DNA of 17,501 nt from positions 1-17,501 of the forward strand of contig JAJUHD010000034.1 in the NCBI GenBank assembly GCA_029268085.1. The letters run 5' to 3'. This DNA is from Bacillota bacterium. GTDB taxonomy: Bacteria; Bacillota; Clostridia; Oscillospirales; Oscillospiraceae. The notes below the pieces were generated by a model that was given only the letters and a program-made list of their open reading frames with translations, was not told where the DNA came from and did no database searches. The position numbers and the translations under genes are program-made. This document shows positions 6,954 through 13,264 of the stretch, in pieces (position 1 is the stretch's first letter; the number at the start of each line of letters is the position of its first letter).

Positions 6954-7004
6954 ATGTTCTTTTTTCTTTCGGCTATTATCTCTCTCTTCGGGTATCATAC
7001 ATAA
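6954..7004 (+). other. possible 16-residue hydrophobic leader peptide before murA
   Basis: Within the murA leader an ATG at 6954, three bases after GGGAG, opens a short frame reading MFFFLSAIISLFGYHT and ending at TAA. The peptide is strongly hydrophobic. The spacing to GGGAG is short for good initiation. If translated, it could set ribosome traffic ahead of murA; it may also be chance. Confidence 0.25.
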
Positions 7005-7045
7005 TGAGATGTGCGATATTTTCTCGTCACGGGAAGGTGTATCAT

Positions 7046-8335
7046 TTGGATAAATATATAATAAGAGGCGGAAATCCTCTTTTCGGCGAAGTTGAGATAA
7101 GCGGGGCTAAAAACGCCGCTGTTGCCATCATTCCTGCCGCCCTTATGGTTGAAGGCGTGTGCAGGATTGAGAACATTCCTCAGATCAGTGACGCTGATAT
7201 GCTGCTCACTATTCTGAGCGAAATGGGCGCAAAGGTCCGCACTATTAATAAAAATACGGTTGAGATCGACTGCACAAGCGTCTGCAGGGAGGGTGCGCCC
7301 TATGATCTGATGCGCAAAATACGTGCATCCTACTATCTCATCGGCGCTATGCTCGGGCGTTTCGGCTCCGCAAAGACGACCATGCCCGGCGGCTGTAATT
7401 TCGGAGTCCGTCCGATCGACCAGCACATTAAGGGCATGACGGCTCTTGGCGCTCATGTCGAGGTCAAGGGCGGTTTCGTCTATGCAGAGGCTCCAAACGG
7501 CGTACTCACAGGGAACAAAGTCTATCTCGACAAGGTCTCTGTCGGCGCGACTATGAACATAATGATCGCGGCTTCCAAGGCTCAGGGGAAAACAACTATC
7601 GAAAACGCGGCTAGAGAGCCGCATATCGTCGATCTTGCGAACTTTCTGAACTCGATGGGTGCGGATGTTCGCGGCGCCGGTACCGATACCATCAAGATCT
7701 ATGGCGTTGAAAAGCTCCACGGCGGAACATACACCATAATTCCGGACCAGATCGAAGCAGGAACATACATGGCGGCCGTTGCTGCCACAGGCGGGGAAAT
7801 TACGATCAAAAACGTCATTCCAAAGCATCTGGACTGTATCTCCGCAAAGCTCCGTGAAATGGGTGTGGAAATCGACGAGTATCCCGATTATGTCGTTGTC
7901 CGCCGCATGGGAAAGCTCACGCGCGCCAACGTCAAGACCCAGCCTTACCCCGGTTTTCCGACGGATATGCAGCCCCAGATAAGCACGGTTCTTTGTCTTG
8001 CCGAAGGCACAAGTGTCGTTACCGAAGGTGTTTGGGATAACCGCTATAAATATATTTCCGAACTCAAGAAAATGGGCGCCGAGGTTCAGGTGGACGGCAA
8101 AACCGCCGTCATAGAGGGTGTTCCTTTCCTGACCGGCGCGCCCGTTGCCGCCTGCGATCTGCGCGCGGGAGCAGCAGTTGTCATTGCCGGTCTCTGCGCA
8201 AAAGGCGAGACTGTTGTGGAGGATGTCTCCTATATCGAGCGCGGCTATCAGGATCTTGTCGGCAAGCTGAATAATCTGGGCGCCGATATTGTCTGCGTCT
8301 CTGAGCCGGACGAATACACTTCCGCAGTAGTTTGA
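7046..8335 (+). CDS. murA: UDP-N-acetylglucosamine 1-carboxyvinyltransferase MurA
   Basis: MurA transfers enolpyruvate from PEP to UDP-GlcNAc, the first committed step of peptidoglycan synthesis. I place the start at TTG 7046 (DKYIIRGGNPLFGEV follows), with GGGAAGGTG just upstream; this gives 429 residues, the normal length. The frame is open 42 codons further upstream, but that stretch is not MurA-like and includes the promoter leader. Lys22 (SGAKNAA) and Cys117 (MPGGCNFGVRPIDQH), equivalents of E. coli Lys22 and Cys115, are present. With the Cys intact, sensitivity to fosfomycin is expected. The two-fold inverted alpha/beta (EPT synthase) repeats and the C-terminal LRAGAAVVIAGL, IERGYQDL are clear. 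It lies between walI and walJ, an unusual place for murA. A GTG at 7037 is an alternative start. Confidence 0.95.
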   Translation: MDKYIIRGGNPLFGEVEISGAKNAAVAIIPAALMVEGVCRIENIPQISDADMLLTILSEMGAKVRTINKNTVEIDCTSVCREGAPYDLMRKIRASYYLIGAMLGRFGSAKTTMPGGCNFGVRPIDQHIKGMTALGAHVEVKGGFVYAEAPNGVLTGNKVYLDKVSVGATMNIMIAASKAQGKTTIENAAREPHIVDLANFLNSMGADVRGAGTDTIKIYGVEKLHGGTYTIIPDQIEAGTYMAAVAATGGEITIKNVIPKHLDCISAKLREMGVEIDEYPDYVVVRRMGKLTRANVKTQPYPGFPTDMQPQISTVLCLAEGTSVVTEGVWDNRYKYISELKKMGAEVQVDGKTAVIEGVPFLTGAPVAACDLRAGAAVVIAGLCAKGETVVEDVSYIERGYQDLVGKLNNLGADIVCVSEPDEYTSAVV

Positions 8336-8352
8336 TATTCAAGGACAAAAAT

Positions 8353-9150
8353 ATGCAGATCTACACGATTGCGAGCGGCTCCACCGGAAACTGTACTCTT
8401 GTGAAGGATGGGAATACGGCGGTGCTGATAGATGCCGGAATTTCTATGAAGCGTATCGTTGCCGCTCTTAAAGAGCTCGGCGTTATGCCCGAACAGCTTT
8501 CCGGCATATTGATAACACATGAACATACCGACCATATCTGCGGTCTTAATACAATACTAAAGCATTATGAAATACCGATCTTTGCCCCCCGTACTGTGGC
8601 CAATCATCTCAGTTGGTCAATTGCGGGGGTCGACGATTATTTAACTGTGCTGCCGCCCGGACAGGATTACGGCATCGGAGAGCTCTCCGTTCTTCCCTTC
8701 CGTACGCCGCATGATACTCCAGAAAGCGTCGGCTACAGGCTTTCGGGCAGCGCGGTCTTTGGTTTTTGCACAGACTTCGGGCATGTGACGGACGAGATAC
8801 TCGAGGGCCTCTTCGGTGCAGACGCCGCCGTCATTGAAGCAAACCATGACCTTGAGATGCTGAAGAACGGGCCTTACCCCATCCCGCTCAAACGGAGGAT
8901 ACTTTCCGATTACGGGCATCTGTCCAATGAATGCTGCGGCCGGCTTGCTGCGGAGCTTTATAAACACGGCACGCAGAAAATCGTCCTTGGGCACCTGAGC
9001 CGCGAGAACAACATACCTTCTCTCGCTAGGAGGTGCGTTTCGGAGGCGCTTGCCGCCGAGGGCATTGATACCGAAAAGGATGTTATCCTTGATGTCGCGC
9101 CGGAACGGGACATACTTAAATTATATGTCGGAGACGAATCTATATGCTGA
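8353..9150 (+). CDS. walJ: WalJ/YycJ, MBL-fold metallohydrolase
   Basis: A 265-residue cytoplasmic metallo-beta-lactamase-fold protein. The metal motif THEHTDH (55-61) is intact, followed by GHL-type histidines (YGHLSNECC and LGHLSRENN) and HDTPESVGYRL. These are typical of WalJ (YycJ), usually encoded with walRK and linked to coordinating cell-wall and DNA metabolism and to 5' exonuclease activity. The ATG at 8353 is preferred over a TTG at 8332: AAGGA lies seven bases upstream, and MQIYTIASGSTGNC is the usual WalJ N-terminus. The gene begins 17 bp after the murA stop, and its last bases overlap the rlmH start (ATGCTGA). Confidence 0.93.
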   Translation: MQIYTIASGSTGNCTLVKDGNTAVLIDAGISMKRIVAALKELGVMPEQLSGILITHEHTDHICGLNTILKHYEIPIFAPRTVANHLSWSIAGVDDYLTVLPPGQDYGIGELSVLPFRTPHDTPESVGYRLSGSAVFGFCTDFGHVTDEILEGLFGADAAVIEANHDLEMLKNGPYPIPLKRRILSDYGHLSNECCGRLAAELYKHGTQKIVLGHLSRENNIPSLARRCVSEALAAEGIDTEKDVILDVAPERDILKLYVGDESIC

Positions 9151-9626
9151 GCATCACTCTGATCTGCGTCGGCCGCATGAGGGAAAGCCACTACATATCG
9201 GCATTTGCCGAATATGAAAAGCGGCTAAAGCCCTATTGCAGGTTCGAGGTTGCGGAACTCGCCGAATCGAGGCTGCCGCAGAACCCCTCGAAGGCGGAAA
9301 TCGAGGCAGGCCTCTGCAAAGAAGCCGCCGAGATTGAAAGAAACATTCCGTCGGGCGCTTACGTCATAGCACTGTGCATCGAAGGGAAACAGCTCGGGAG
9401 CGGGGAATTCGCTGAGCTTATGCGGAAATGCGCAAGCGAAGGCAAAAGCAGGCTCTGCCTGATAATCGGATCCTCATTCGGATTGGATACCTGTATAAAA
9501 AAGCGCGCCGATTTGTGTTTGTCGATGTCTGAAATGACTTTTCCTCATCATCTCGCAAGAGTTATGCTTGCGGAACAAATATACAGGGGTATAATGATTA
9601 ACGAAAACTGCAAGTACCACAAATAG
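9144..9626 (+). CDS. rlmH: 23S rRNA pseudouridine-1915 N3-methyltransferase RlmH
   Basis: A 160-residue SPOUT methyltransferase that modifies pseudouridine 1915 in helix 69 of 23S rRNA, using S-adenosylmethionine on the assembled ribosome. Visible features are an N-terminal MLSITLICVGRM, FAEYEKRLKPYC, the SAM-binding knot loop LCLIIGSSFGLD (105-115), and the signature MTFPHHLARVMLAEQIYRG (131-149) with the exact C-terminus YHK. Length matches the family (155-160). The start overlaps the walJ stop by seven bases, which implies coupling. walJ and rlmH are often neighbours in Firmicutes, which supports the Wal reading of this cluster. IGSS replaces the commoner IGGA in the knot loop. Confidence 0.96.
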   Translation: MLSITLICVGRMRESHYISAFAEYEKRLKPYCRFEVAELAESRLPQNPSKAEIEAGLCKEAAEIERNIPSGAYVIALCIEGKQLGSGEFAELMRKCASEGKSRLCLIIGSSFGLDTCIKKRADLCLSMSEMTFPHHLARVMLAEQIYRGIMINENCKYHK

Positions 9627-9659
9627 CCTTAGCGAAACGCTGTTATGGGAGAAAACAAT

Positions 9660-10025
9660 ATGTCTTTTTTTAAACGCAGGGGCAAGGATTCAGCGGCAGA
9701 ATGTCATAAAGGCCCTTCCGGTCAAACACCGCCGTCATGGTATCGTTCTCTTCCCGGCGAAATATTCAGGACGTGGCCCAAAATCGGCGGCGAGCCCGAA
9801 GCGCCCGTATTTCTCAGGCACTGCTCATCTGTTGACATGGAAGATGAAATGCTTATTAGCATGCTGTCGGCATACGGTATCCCCGCCGTCAAGCTCTATC
9901 CTGGATACGGCAGCTTCGGTGCCGTCGTTCTCGGCATGAGCGCTGAGGGGAGCAATATATATGTGCCTGCCTCAATGCTTGAGGATGCTCTATCTCTTAT
10001 GAATGGAGGGGACGGAAATGATTGA
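9660..10025 (+). CDS. DUF2007-like small protein (putative signal-transducing family)
   Basis: A 121-residue soluble protein. The start at ATG 9660 is chosen because GGGAG lies eight bases upstream; an ATG at 9645 has no ribosome binding site. The first 50 residues are polar, Gly/Pro-rich and probably disordered. The C-terminal half (PVFLRHCSSVDMEDEMLISMLSAYGIP, then the YGSFG turn, then NIYVPASMLEDALSLM) resembles DUF2007-like domains: a beta strand, a helix selecting subunits, then a strand ending IYVP and a last helix. That family is small and of unsettled role. The stop overlaps the PgcA start by eight bases, so the two proteins are likely made together. It lacks catalytic motifs. An adaptor or sensor of PgcA or RlmH would be a guess. 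Confidence 0.6.
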   Translation: MSFFKRRGKDSAAECHKGPSGQTPPSWYRSLPGEIFRTWPKIGGEPEAPVFLRHCSSVDMEDEMLISMLSAYGIPAVKLYPGYGSFGAVVLGMSAEGSNIYVPASMLEDALSLMNGGDGND

Positions 10026-11745
10026 TTATATGGAAGAATACCGTCACTGGATGGACAGCCCCGCCCTATCGGAAAGCGAATGGCAGGAGCTGGACAGGAT
10101 AGGCGGCGACGAGCTTGAGATTAAAAGCCGCTTTTTTGCCCCGCTGGAATTCGGTACTGCTGGCCTTCGCGGAATCATGGGCATGGGTTTGAACCGCATG
10201 AACAGGCATGTAATCCGGCACGCGACGCAGGCCTTCGCCTCTGTTATCATCGAAGAGGGCGAGGAAGCAATGAAAAAGGGCGTTATCATCTGCTATGACT
10301 GCCGTGAAAACAGCGAGCTGTTCGCACGCGCGGCTGCCTCAGTCATGGCGGCAAACGGAATTTTTGTGCGTATTTTCGACGCAATGCGTCCTACACCCGA
10401 GCTGAGCTTCGCAATACGCAGCTTCGGCGCTGCAGCGGGCATCAACATAACCGCAAGCCACAATCCGCGCGAATATAACGGCTACAAGGTATATTGGGCG
10501 GACGGAGCACAGCTCCCGCCAAAGCATGCACAGGCAATCGCAGACGCGATGGTACGGATCGATATTTTTACGGGTATCAAGAGGATGGACTTCGGCGAGG
10601 CTGTTGCCGCCGGACTTATCCAGACAATCGGCGCCGAGACAGATGAAGCCTTTCTTAAAAACGTGCTTGCACAGTCAATCGACCGCGAGGCCGTCGCCCG
10701 CGTCGCAGACAAGTTTAAGATTGTATATACTCCGTTCCACGGCGCTGGGTATAAGCTCGTACCCGAAGCGCTCCGGCGTCTTGGCATCAAGAACATTATC
10801 CCCGTGCCGCAGCAGATGGTCATCGACGGTTCTTTTCCCACCGTCAAAAGTCCCAACCCAGAGGAGCCGGCCGGATTCCATCTGGCTATCGACTTGGCTA
10901 AAAAAGAAAACTGCGACCTTATAATCGGTACCGATCCCGATTCCGACAGAGTCGGCATCATGGTTCGCGACGATAAGGGGGAATATGTAACTGTGTCCGG
11001 CAACCAGACGGGTGTTCTTCTTCTGGATTATATCATCACCGCCAGAAAAAGATTGGGCACTCTGCCGGAAAACGCCGCCGCCGTCAAGACCATCGTCACA
11101 ACCGAGATGGCGCGTGAGGTCGCGCAGCAGAACGGAGTCCACATTGACGATACCTTTACCGGCTTCAAGTTCATGGCCGAGAAGGTCGCCGAATACGAAA
11201 AAACGAACAGCTACAGCTATATAATGGCCTACGAGGAGAGCTACGGCTATATGATCGGCGACTATGTCCGCGACAAAGATGCCGTAACCGCCTCGATGCT
11301 TATTGCCGAAATGGCGGCCTATTACTTCGGAAAGGGCATGACGCTCCTCCACGCATTGGACAGCCTTTTCGAAAAATACGGATATTATGCTGAAAAGACC
11401 CTTAACCTCGTCATGCCCGGCATCGACGGGCTTGAGAATATGCGCAAATTGATGGCGCGGCTGAGGGAAAACCCGCCAGCGGAGATAAGCGGAGTCAAGG
11501 TTCTGCGCGAGAGGGATTACGCAAGCGGCAAAATCATTGTTCCTGGTCTCGGTTTCGTTGACAAGACCCATATCTCCGGCTCAAACGTCCTTTATTTTGA
11601 GCTTGAGGACGATACCTCGTTTATAGTCCGCCCGTCCGGCACCGAGCCGAAAATCAAGGTATATATTCTTGTCAGCGGAAATGACAAAGAGGAATGTACG
11701 CAGAAAATCGATAAGTACGTCGCTTTTGCCCAAGCTCTGAAGTGA
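10018..11745 (+). CDS. pgcA: phosphoglucomutase/phosphomannomutase, PgcA type
   Basis: A 575-residue alpha-D-phosphohexomutase interconverting hexose 6- and 1-phosphates. In Bacillus PgcA makes glucose 1-phosphate for UDP-glucose, which feeds glycolipid and teichoic acid anchors. The start ATG 10018 has GGAGG eight bases upstream; an ATG at 10003 has none. FGTAGLRGIMGMGLNRMN (45-62) is the N-terminal motif. The phosphoserine loop TASHNP has Ser147. The metal loop GTDPDSDRVGI has Asp306, Asp308 and Asp310. The C-terminal RPSGTEPKIKVYI is the phosphate-binding loop. Length fits the PgcA/Pgm2-like group rather than the shorter GlmM. It closes the central gene run; no strong terminator follows. 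Exact sugar specificity cannot be read from sequence. Confidence 0.93.
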   Translation: MIDYMEEYRHWMDSPALSESEWQELDRIGGDELEIKSRFFAPLEFGTAGLRGIMGMGLNRMNRHVIRHATQAFASVIIEEGEEAMKKGVIICYDCRENSELFARAAASVMAANGIFVRIFDAMRPTPELSFAIRSFGAAAGINITASHNPREYNGYKVYWADGAQLPPKHAQAIADAMVRIDIFTGIKRMDFGEAVAAGLIQTIGAETDEAFLKNVLAQSIDREAVARVADKFKIVYTPFHGAGYKLVPEALRRLGIKNIIPVPQQMVIDGSFPTVKSPNPEEPAGFHLAIDLAKKENCDLIIGTDPDSDRVGIMVRDDKGEYVTVSGNQTGVLLLDYIITARKRLGTLPENAAAVKTIVTTEMAREVAQQNGVHIDDTFTGFKFMAEKVAEYEKTNSYSYIMAYEESYGYMIGDYVRDKDAVTASMLIAEMAAYYFGKGMTLLHALDSLFEKYGYYAEKTLNLVMPGIDGLENMRKLMARLRENPPAEISGVKVLRERDYASGKIIVPGLGFVDKTHISGSNVLYFELEDDTSFIVRPSGTEPKIKVYILVSGNDKEECTQKIDKYVAFAQALK

Positions 11746-11842
11746 TCTGACAGCTTGCCGTCTTAAACAAAAACTTCGGCAGAGCGTAATTTGTAATTAT
11801 TAAATTTTTATTAATTATTTATTAAATTTATTCGATTTTCTA

Positions 11843-11871
11843 TTGACAAATCCTCCTATAGGTGCTAGTAT
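11843..11871 (+). promoter_or_regulatory. strong promoter of the plus-strand lipoprotein
   Basis: TTGACA (11843-11848), a 17-base spacer and TAGTAT (11866-11871) form a near-consensus vegetative promoter. The AT tract at about 11785-11840, with ATTAAATTT occurring twice, could act as an UP element. Initiation near 11878 leaves a 60-base leader. Confidence 0.75.
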
Positions 11872-11881
11872 CAACGAGTTC

Positions 11882-11906
11882 CCAGAGAACACCAATTGTT
11901 CACTGG
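11882..11906 (+). promoter_or_regulatory. imperfect dyad/hairpin in the lipoprotein leader
   Basis: CCAGAGAAC and GTTCACTGG pair with one mismatch across a seven-base ACCAATT loop, starting within a few bases of the predicted transcript 5' end. A hairpin here could protect the message from decay, or on DNA act as an operator. Confidence 0.4.
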
Positions 11907-11937
11907 AAAACAACTATCATTTTGGAGGATAAAAACT

Positions 11938-12168
11938 ATGAAGAAGACTTTTGCTGTTGTTCTTGCAGCAATGATGCTGATGGCTGCATTCGCAGGCTGC
12001 GGAAAAAAGGCTGAGGAGCCCAAAGCTTCCACTTCTCCCGCTGTAGCATCCGAGGAACCTGCTGCTCCCAGCGAAGCTCCCGCAGAAGCTCCCAGTGAAG
12101 CTCCCGCAGAAGCCCCCAGCGAAGCTCCTGCAGAGTCCCCTGCAGCTTCCGCTTCCACGGCCGGCTAA
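11938..12168 (+). CDS. small Ser/Pro/Glu/Ala-repeat lipoprotein A (76 aa)
   Basis: A 76-residue predicted lipoprotein of unknown role. Residues 1-20 are a classical signal peptide (MKK, then AVVLAAMMLMAAF), and Cys21 in AFAGC is the expected lipidation site; Phe at -3 is atypical for a lipobox but tolerated. The mature 56 residues are low complexity and acidic, with PSEAPAEA repeated three times from a 24-bp tandem repeat. No globular domain is evident, so it is probably a flexible surface chain or wall spacer. TTTTGGAGGAT before the ATG fixes the start. A frame upstream to 11896 lacks a ribosome binding site. It faces the similar lipoprotein B at 12242-12472 across a shared terminator. Confidence 0.82.
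   Translation: MKKTFAVVLAAMMLMAAFAGCGKKAEEPKASTSPAVASEEPAAPSEAPAEAPSEAPAEAPSEAPAESPAASASTAG
12067..12138 (+). repeat. three 24-bp tandem repeats in lipoprotein A
   Basis: Three units begin at 12067, 12091 and 12115. The first two differ at two positions and the third is more divergent. Each encodes PSEAPAEA (the last ends in S). Such repeats can change copy number by slippage without shifting the frame. Confidence 0.85.
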
Positions 12169-12192
12169 TAACTGCATTACATTAAAAGCCTA

Positions 12193-12228
12193 AAAAAGAC
12201 GAGTGTACTTGATTACACTCGTCTTTTT
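12193..12228. terminator. bidirectional terminator between the two lipoproteins
   Basis: A perfect 15-bp stem (AAAAAGACGAGTGTA with its complement) around the loop CTTGAT, ending in T5 plus further Ts on the plus strand and A5/T5 symmetry on the minus strand. It serves both convergent lipoprotein genes. Confidence 0.92.
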
Positions 12229-12241
12229 CCTTTTTCACTTA

Positions 12242-12472
12242 CTAGGAAGCCTTGGGCGAGGCTGTGGGACTTGCCGCAGGCGAGGTTACTGGACTTGCCG
12301 CAGGGGATACGTCCGGCGAAGCAGGGCTTAAATCGGGAGACGCGATCGCGGGACTTTCAGATACTACGGGGACATTCGGGCTGACGGTCGGCGTTACGTC
12401 AGTTTTCTTACAGGCGCCGAACATGGCCAGAAGGGTTAAAACCATAATGATAACAACTGTTGTTTTCTTCAT
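12242..12472 (-). CDS. small Ser/Pro-repeat lipoprotein B (76 aa)
   Basis: A 76-residue predicted lipoprotein convergent with lipoprotein A. The signal peptide is MKKTTVVIIMVLTLLAMFGA with Cys21, followed by KKTD. The rest is an SP-rich chain (SPDLSPASPDVSPAASPVTSPAAS), with SPAASP-type units eight residues apart. The DNA has the exact 14-mer GGACTTGCCGCAGG at 12267 and 12291, again 24 bp apart. No fold is evident; a flexible wall or surface chain is the simplest reading. GGAGG seven bases before the ATG fixes the start. It has the same length, the same Cys position, and the same MKKT start and ribosome binding site context as lipoprotein A, but it is less acidic. I see no clear promoter in the 168-bp gap upstream. 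Confidence 0.8.
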   Translation of the reverse strand: MKKTTVVIIMVLTLLAMFGACKKTDVTPTVSPNVPVVSESPAIASPDLSPASPDVSPAASPVTSPAASPTASPKAS

Positions 12473-12585
12473 TTTTTTACCTCCAAAATGAATTCAAAGG
12501 TATTATGGGCAGTTTATGTATATTTTATTTCATTTTCTTTAAATATTGTCCGCATATTTATTTCACCGAACCCGCCATCATGCTT

Positions 12586-12614
12586 TTGACATATACTGAA
12601 AATAATAGTAAACT
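12586..12614 (+). promoter_or_regulatory. promoter of the SLOG-family gene
   Basis: TTGACA at 12586-12591, a 17-base spacer, and TAAACT at 12609-12614 (4/6 match). Initiation near 12621 would leave a leader of about 20 bases, which is the CATTTTGGAGG ribosome-binding segment. Confidence 0.55.
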
Positions 12615-12640
12615 GAAAAAAACAGCATTTTGGAGGATTT

Positions 12641-13144
12641 ATGGATATCAAAAACGCGGCCTGCGCCTTTACCGGTCACAGAGAAGAAAAGCTCCCGTGG
12701 GGACGGAACGAATCAGACCCGCGGTGTCTGAGGCTAAAGGAACTCATCGAGGACGCTGTCGAATCTGTTTACAGTTCGGGTATCCGGCACTTCATCTGCG
12801 GTATGGCAACAGGCTGCGACATGTATTTCTGCGAGGCTGTCATGGCTCTCCGTGAAGCACACCCCGATATTACGCTTGAGGCGGCTATTCCATGGGAAGG
12901 GCAGTCAGAAAGCTGGTGTGACACGTTAAGGCGCCGCTATGCGAAGCTCGTCGCGGACTGCGACTATCATACCCTCGTTCAGAAAAGCTATACTCCCGAC
13001 TGTCTGATGCGCCGCAACAGGTACATGGTTGATAACGCTTCTGTCCTTATTGCGGCCTACAGCGGCAAACCCGGCGGGACGATGAGCACTCTCCTCTACG
13101 CCATGCGCAGGGGACTTGAAATAATCGAACTGCCGATAGAGTAA
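12641..13144 (+). CDS. SLOG-family protein, YpsA/DUF1273-like
   Basis: A 167-residue cytoplasmic Rossmann-like protein of the SLOG superfamily, which binds nucleotides or nucleotide-derived ligands. Features in order are FTGHRE (10-15), a first strand ending IRHFICGMATGCDMYFCEAV (48-67) with the ligand-binding glycines, LEAAIPWEGQSESW (79-92), NRYMVDNASVLIAAY (126-140) and the GGT turn of GKPGGTMSTLLYAMRRG (142-158). This follows the DUF1273/YpsA layout. YpsA affects cell division in Bacillus; the ligand is not settled. The start has GGAGG four bases upstream, and the promoter is only about 25 bases before it. It stands alone, with no partner gene, so links to a defence-type SLOG effector are not supported. 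Confidence 0.85.
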   Translation: MDIKNAACAFTGHREEKLPWGRNESDPRCLRLKELIEDAVESVYSSGIRHFICGMATGCDMYFCEAVMALREAHPDITLEAAIPWEGQSESWCDTLRRRYAKLVADCDYHTLVQKSYTPDCLMRRNRYMVDNASVLIAAYSGKPGGTMSTLLYAMRRGLEIIELPIE

Positions 13145-13178
13145 TTACTTTGTTTTTTCTGGAAATCCATATTTTCGG

Positions 13179-13207
13179 TTGACTTATTTATAAAGGCATT
13201 ATAAGAT
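13179..13207 (+). promoter_or_regulatory. promoter of the alpha/beta hydrolase
   Basis: TTGACT at 13179-13184, a 17-base spacer and TAAGAT at 13202-13207. A small dyad AATGTCACATT (13228-13238) lies downstream of the predicted start, before the AAGGGGG ribosome binding site (13251-13257). Any operator role for the dyad is speculative. Confidence 0.55.
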
Positions 13208-13264
13208 ATTACAATAGAGTAACAAATAATGTCACATTGTTTTATTATATAAGGGGGTTCCAGT

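Noticed and set aside
6920..7045. N-terminal extension of MurA from the TTG at 6920.
   Set aside because: The extra 42 residues have no MurA character, overlap the leader, and lack a ribosome binding site; the TTG at 7046 has one.
10503..11571. Long minus-strand frames opposite pgcA.
   Set aside because: They are antisense shadows of a well-supported gene with no ribosome binding site or recognisable protein features.
11750..11795. TGCCG/CGGCA pairing after the pgcA stop as a terminator.
   Set aside because: Five base pairs, a large loop and no adjacent T-run.
12067..12304. The 24-bp repeats in both lipoproteins as a CRISPR array or phage attachment sites.
   Set aside because: They are in frame, directly adjacent without spacers, and encode repeated peptides.
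11918..12490. The inverted ribosome-binding segments as ends of a mobile element or invertible switch.
   Set aside because: The shared segment is short, there is no recombinase nearby, and the MKKT-coding similarity explains the adjoining match.
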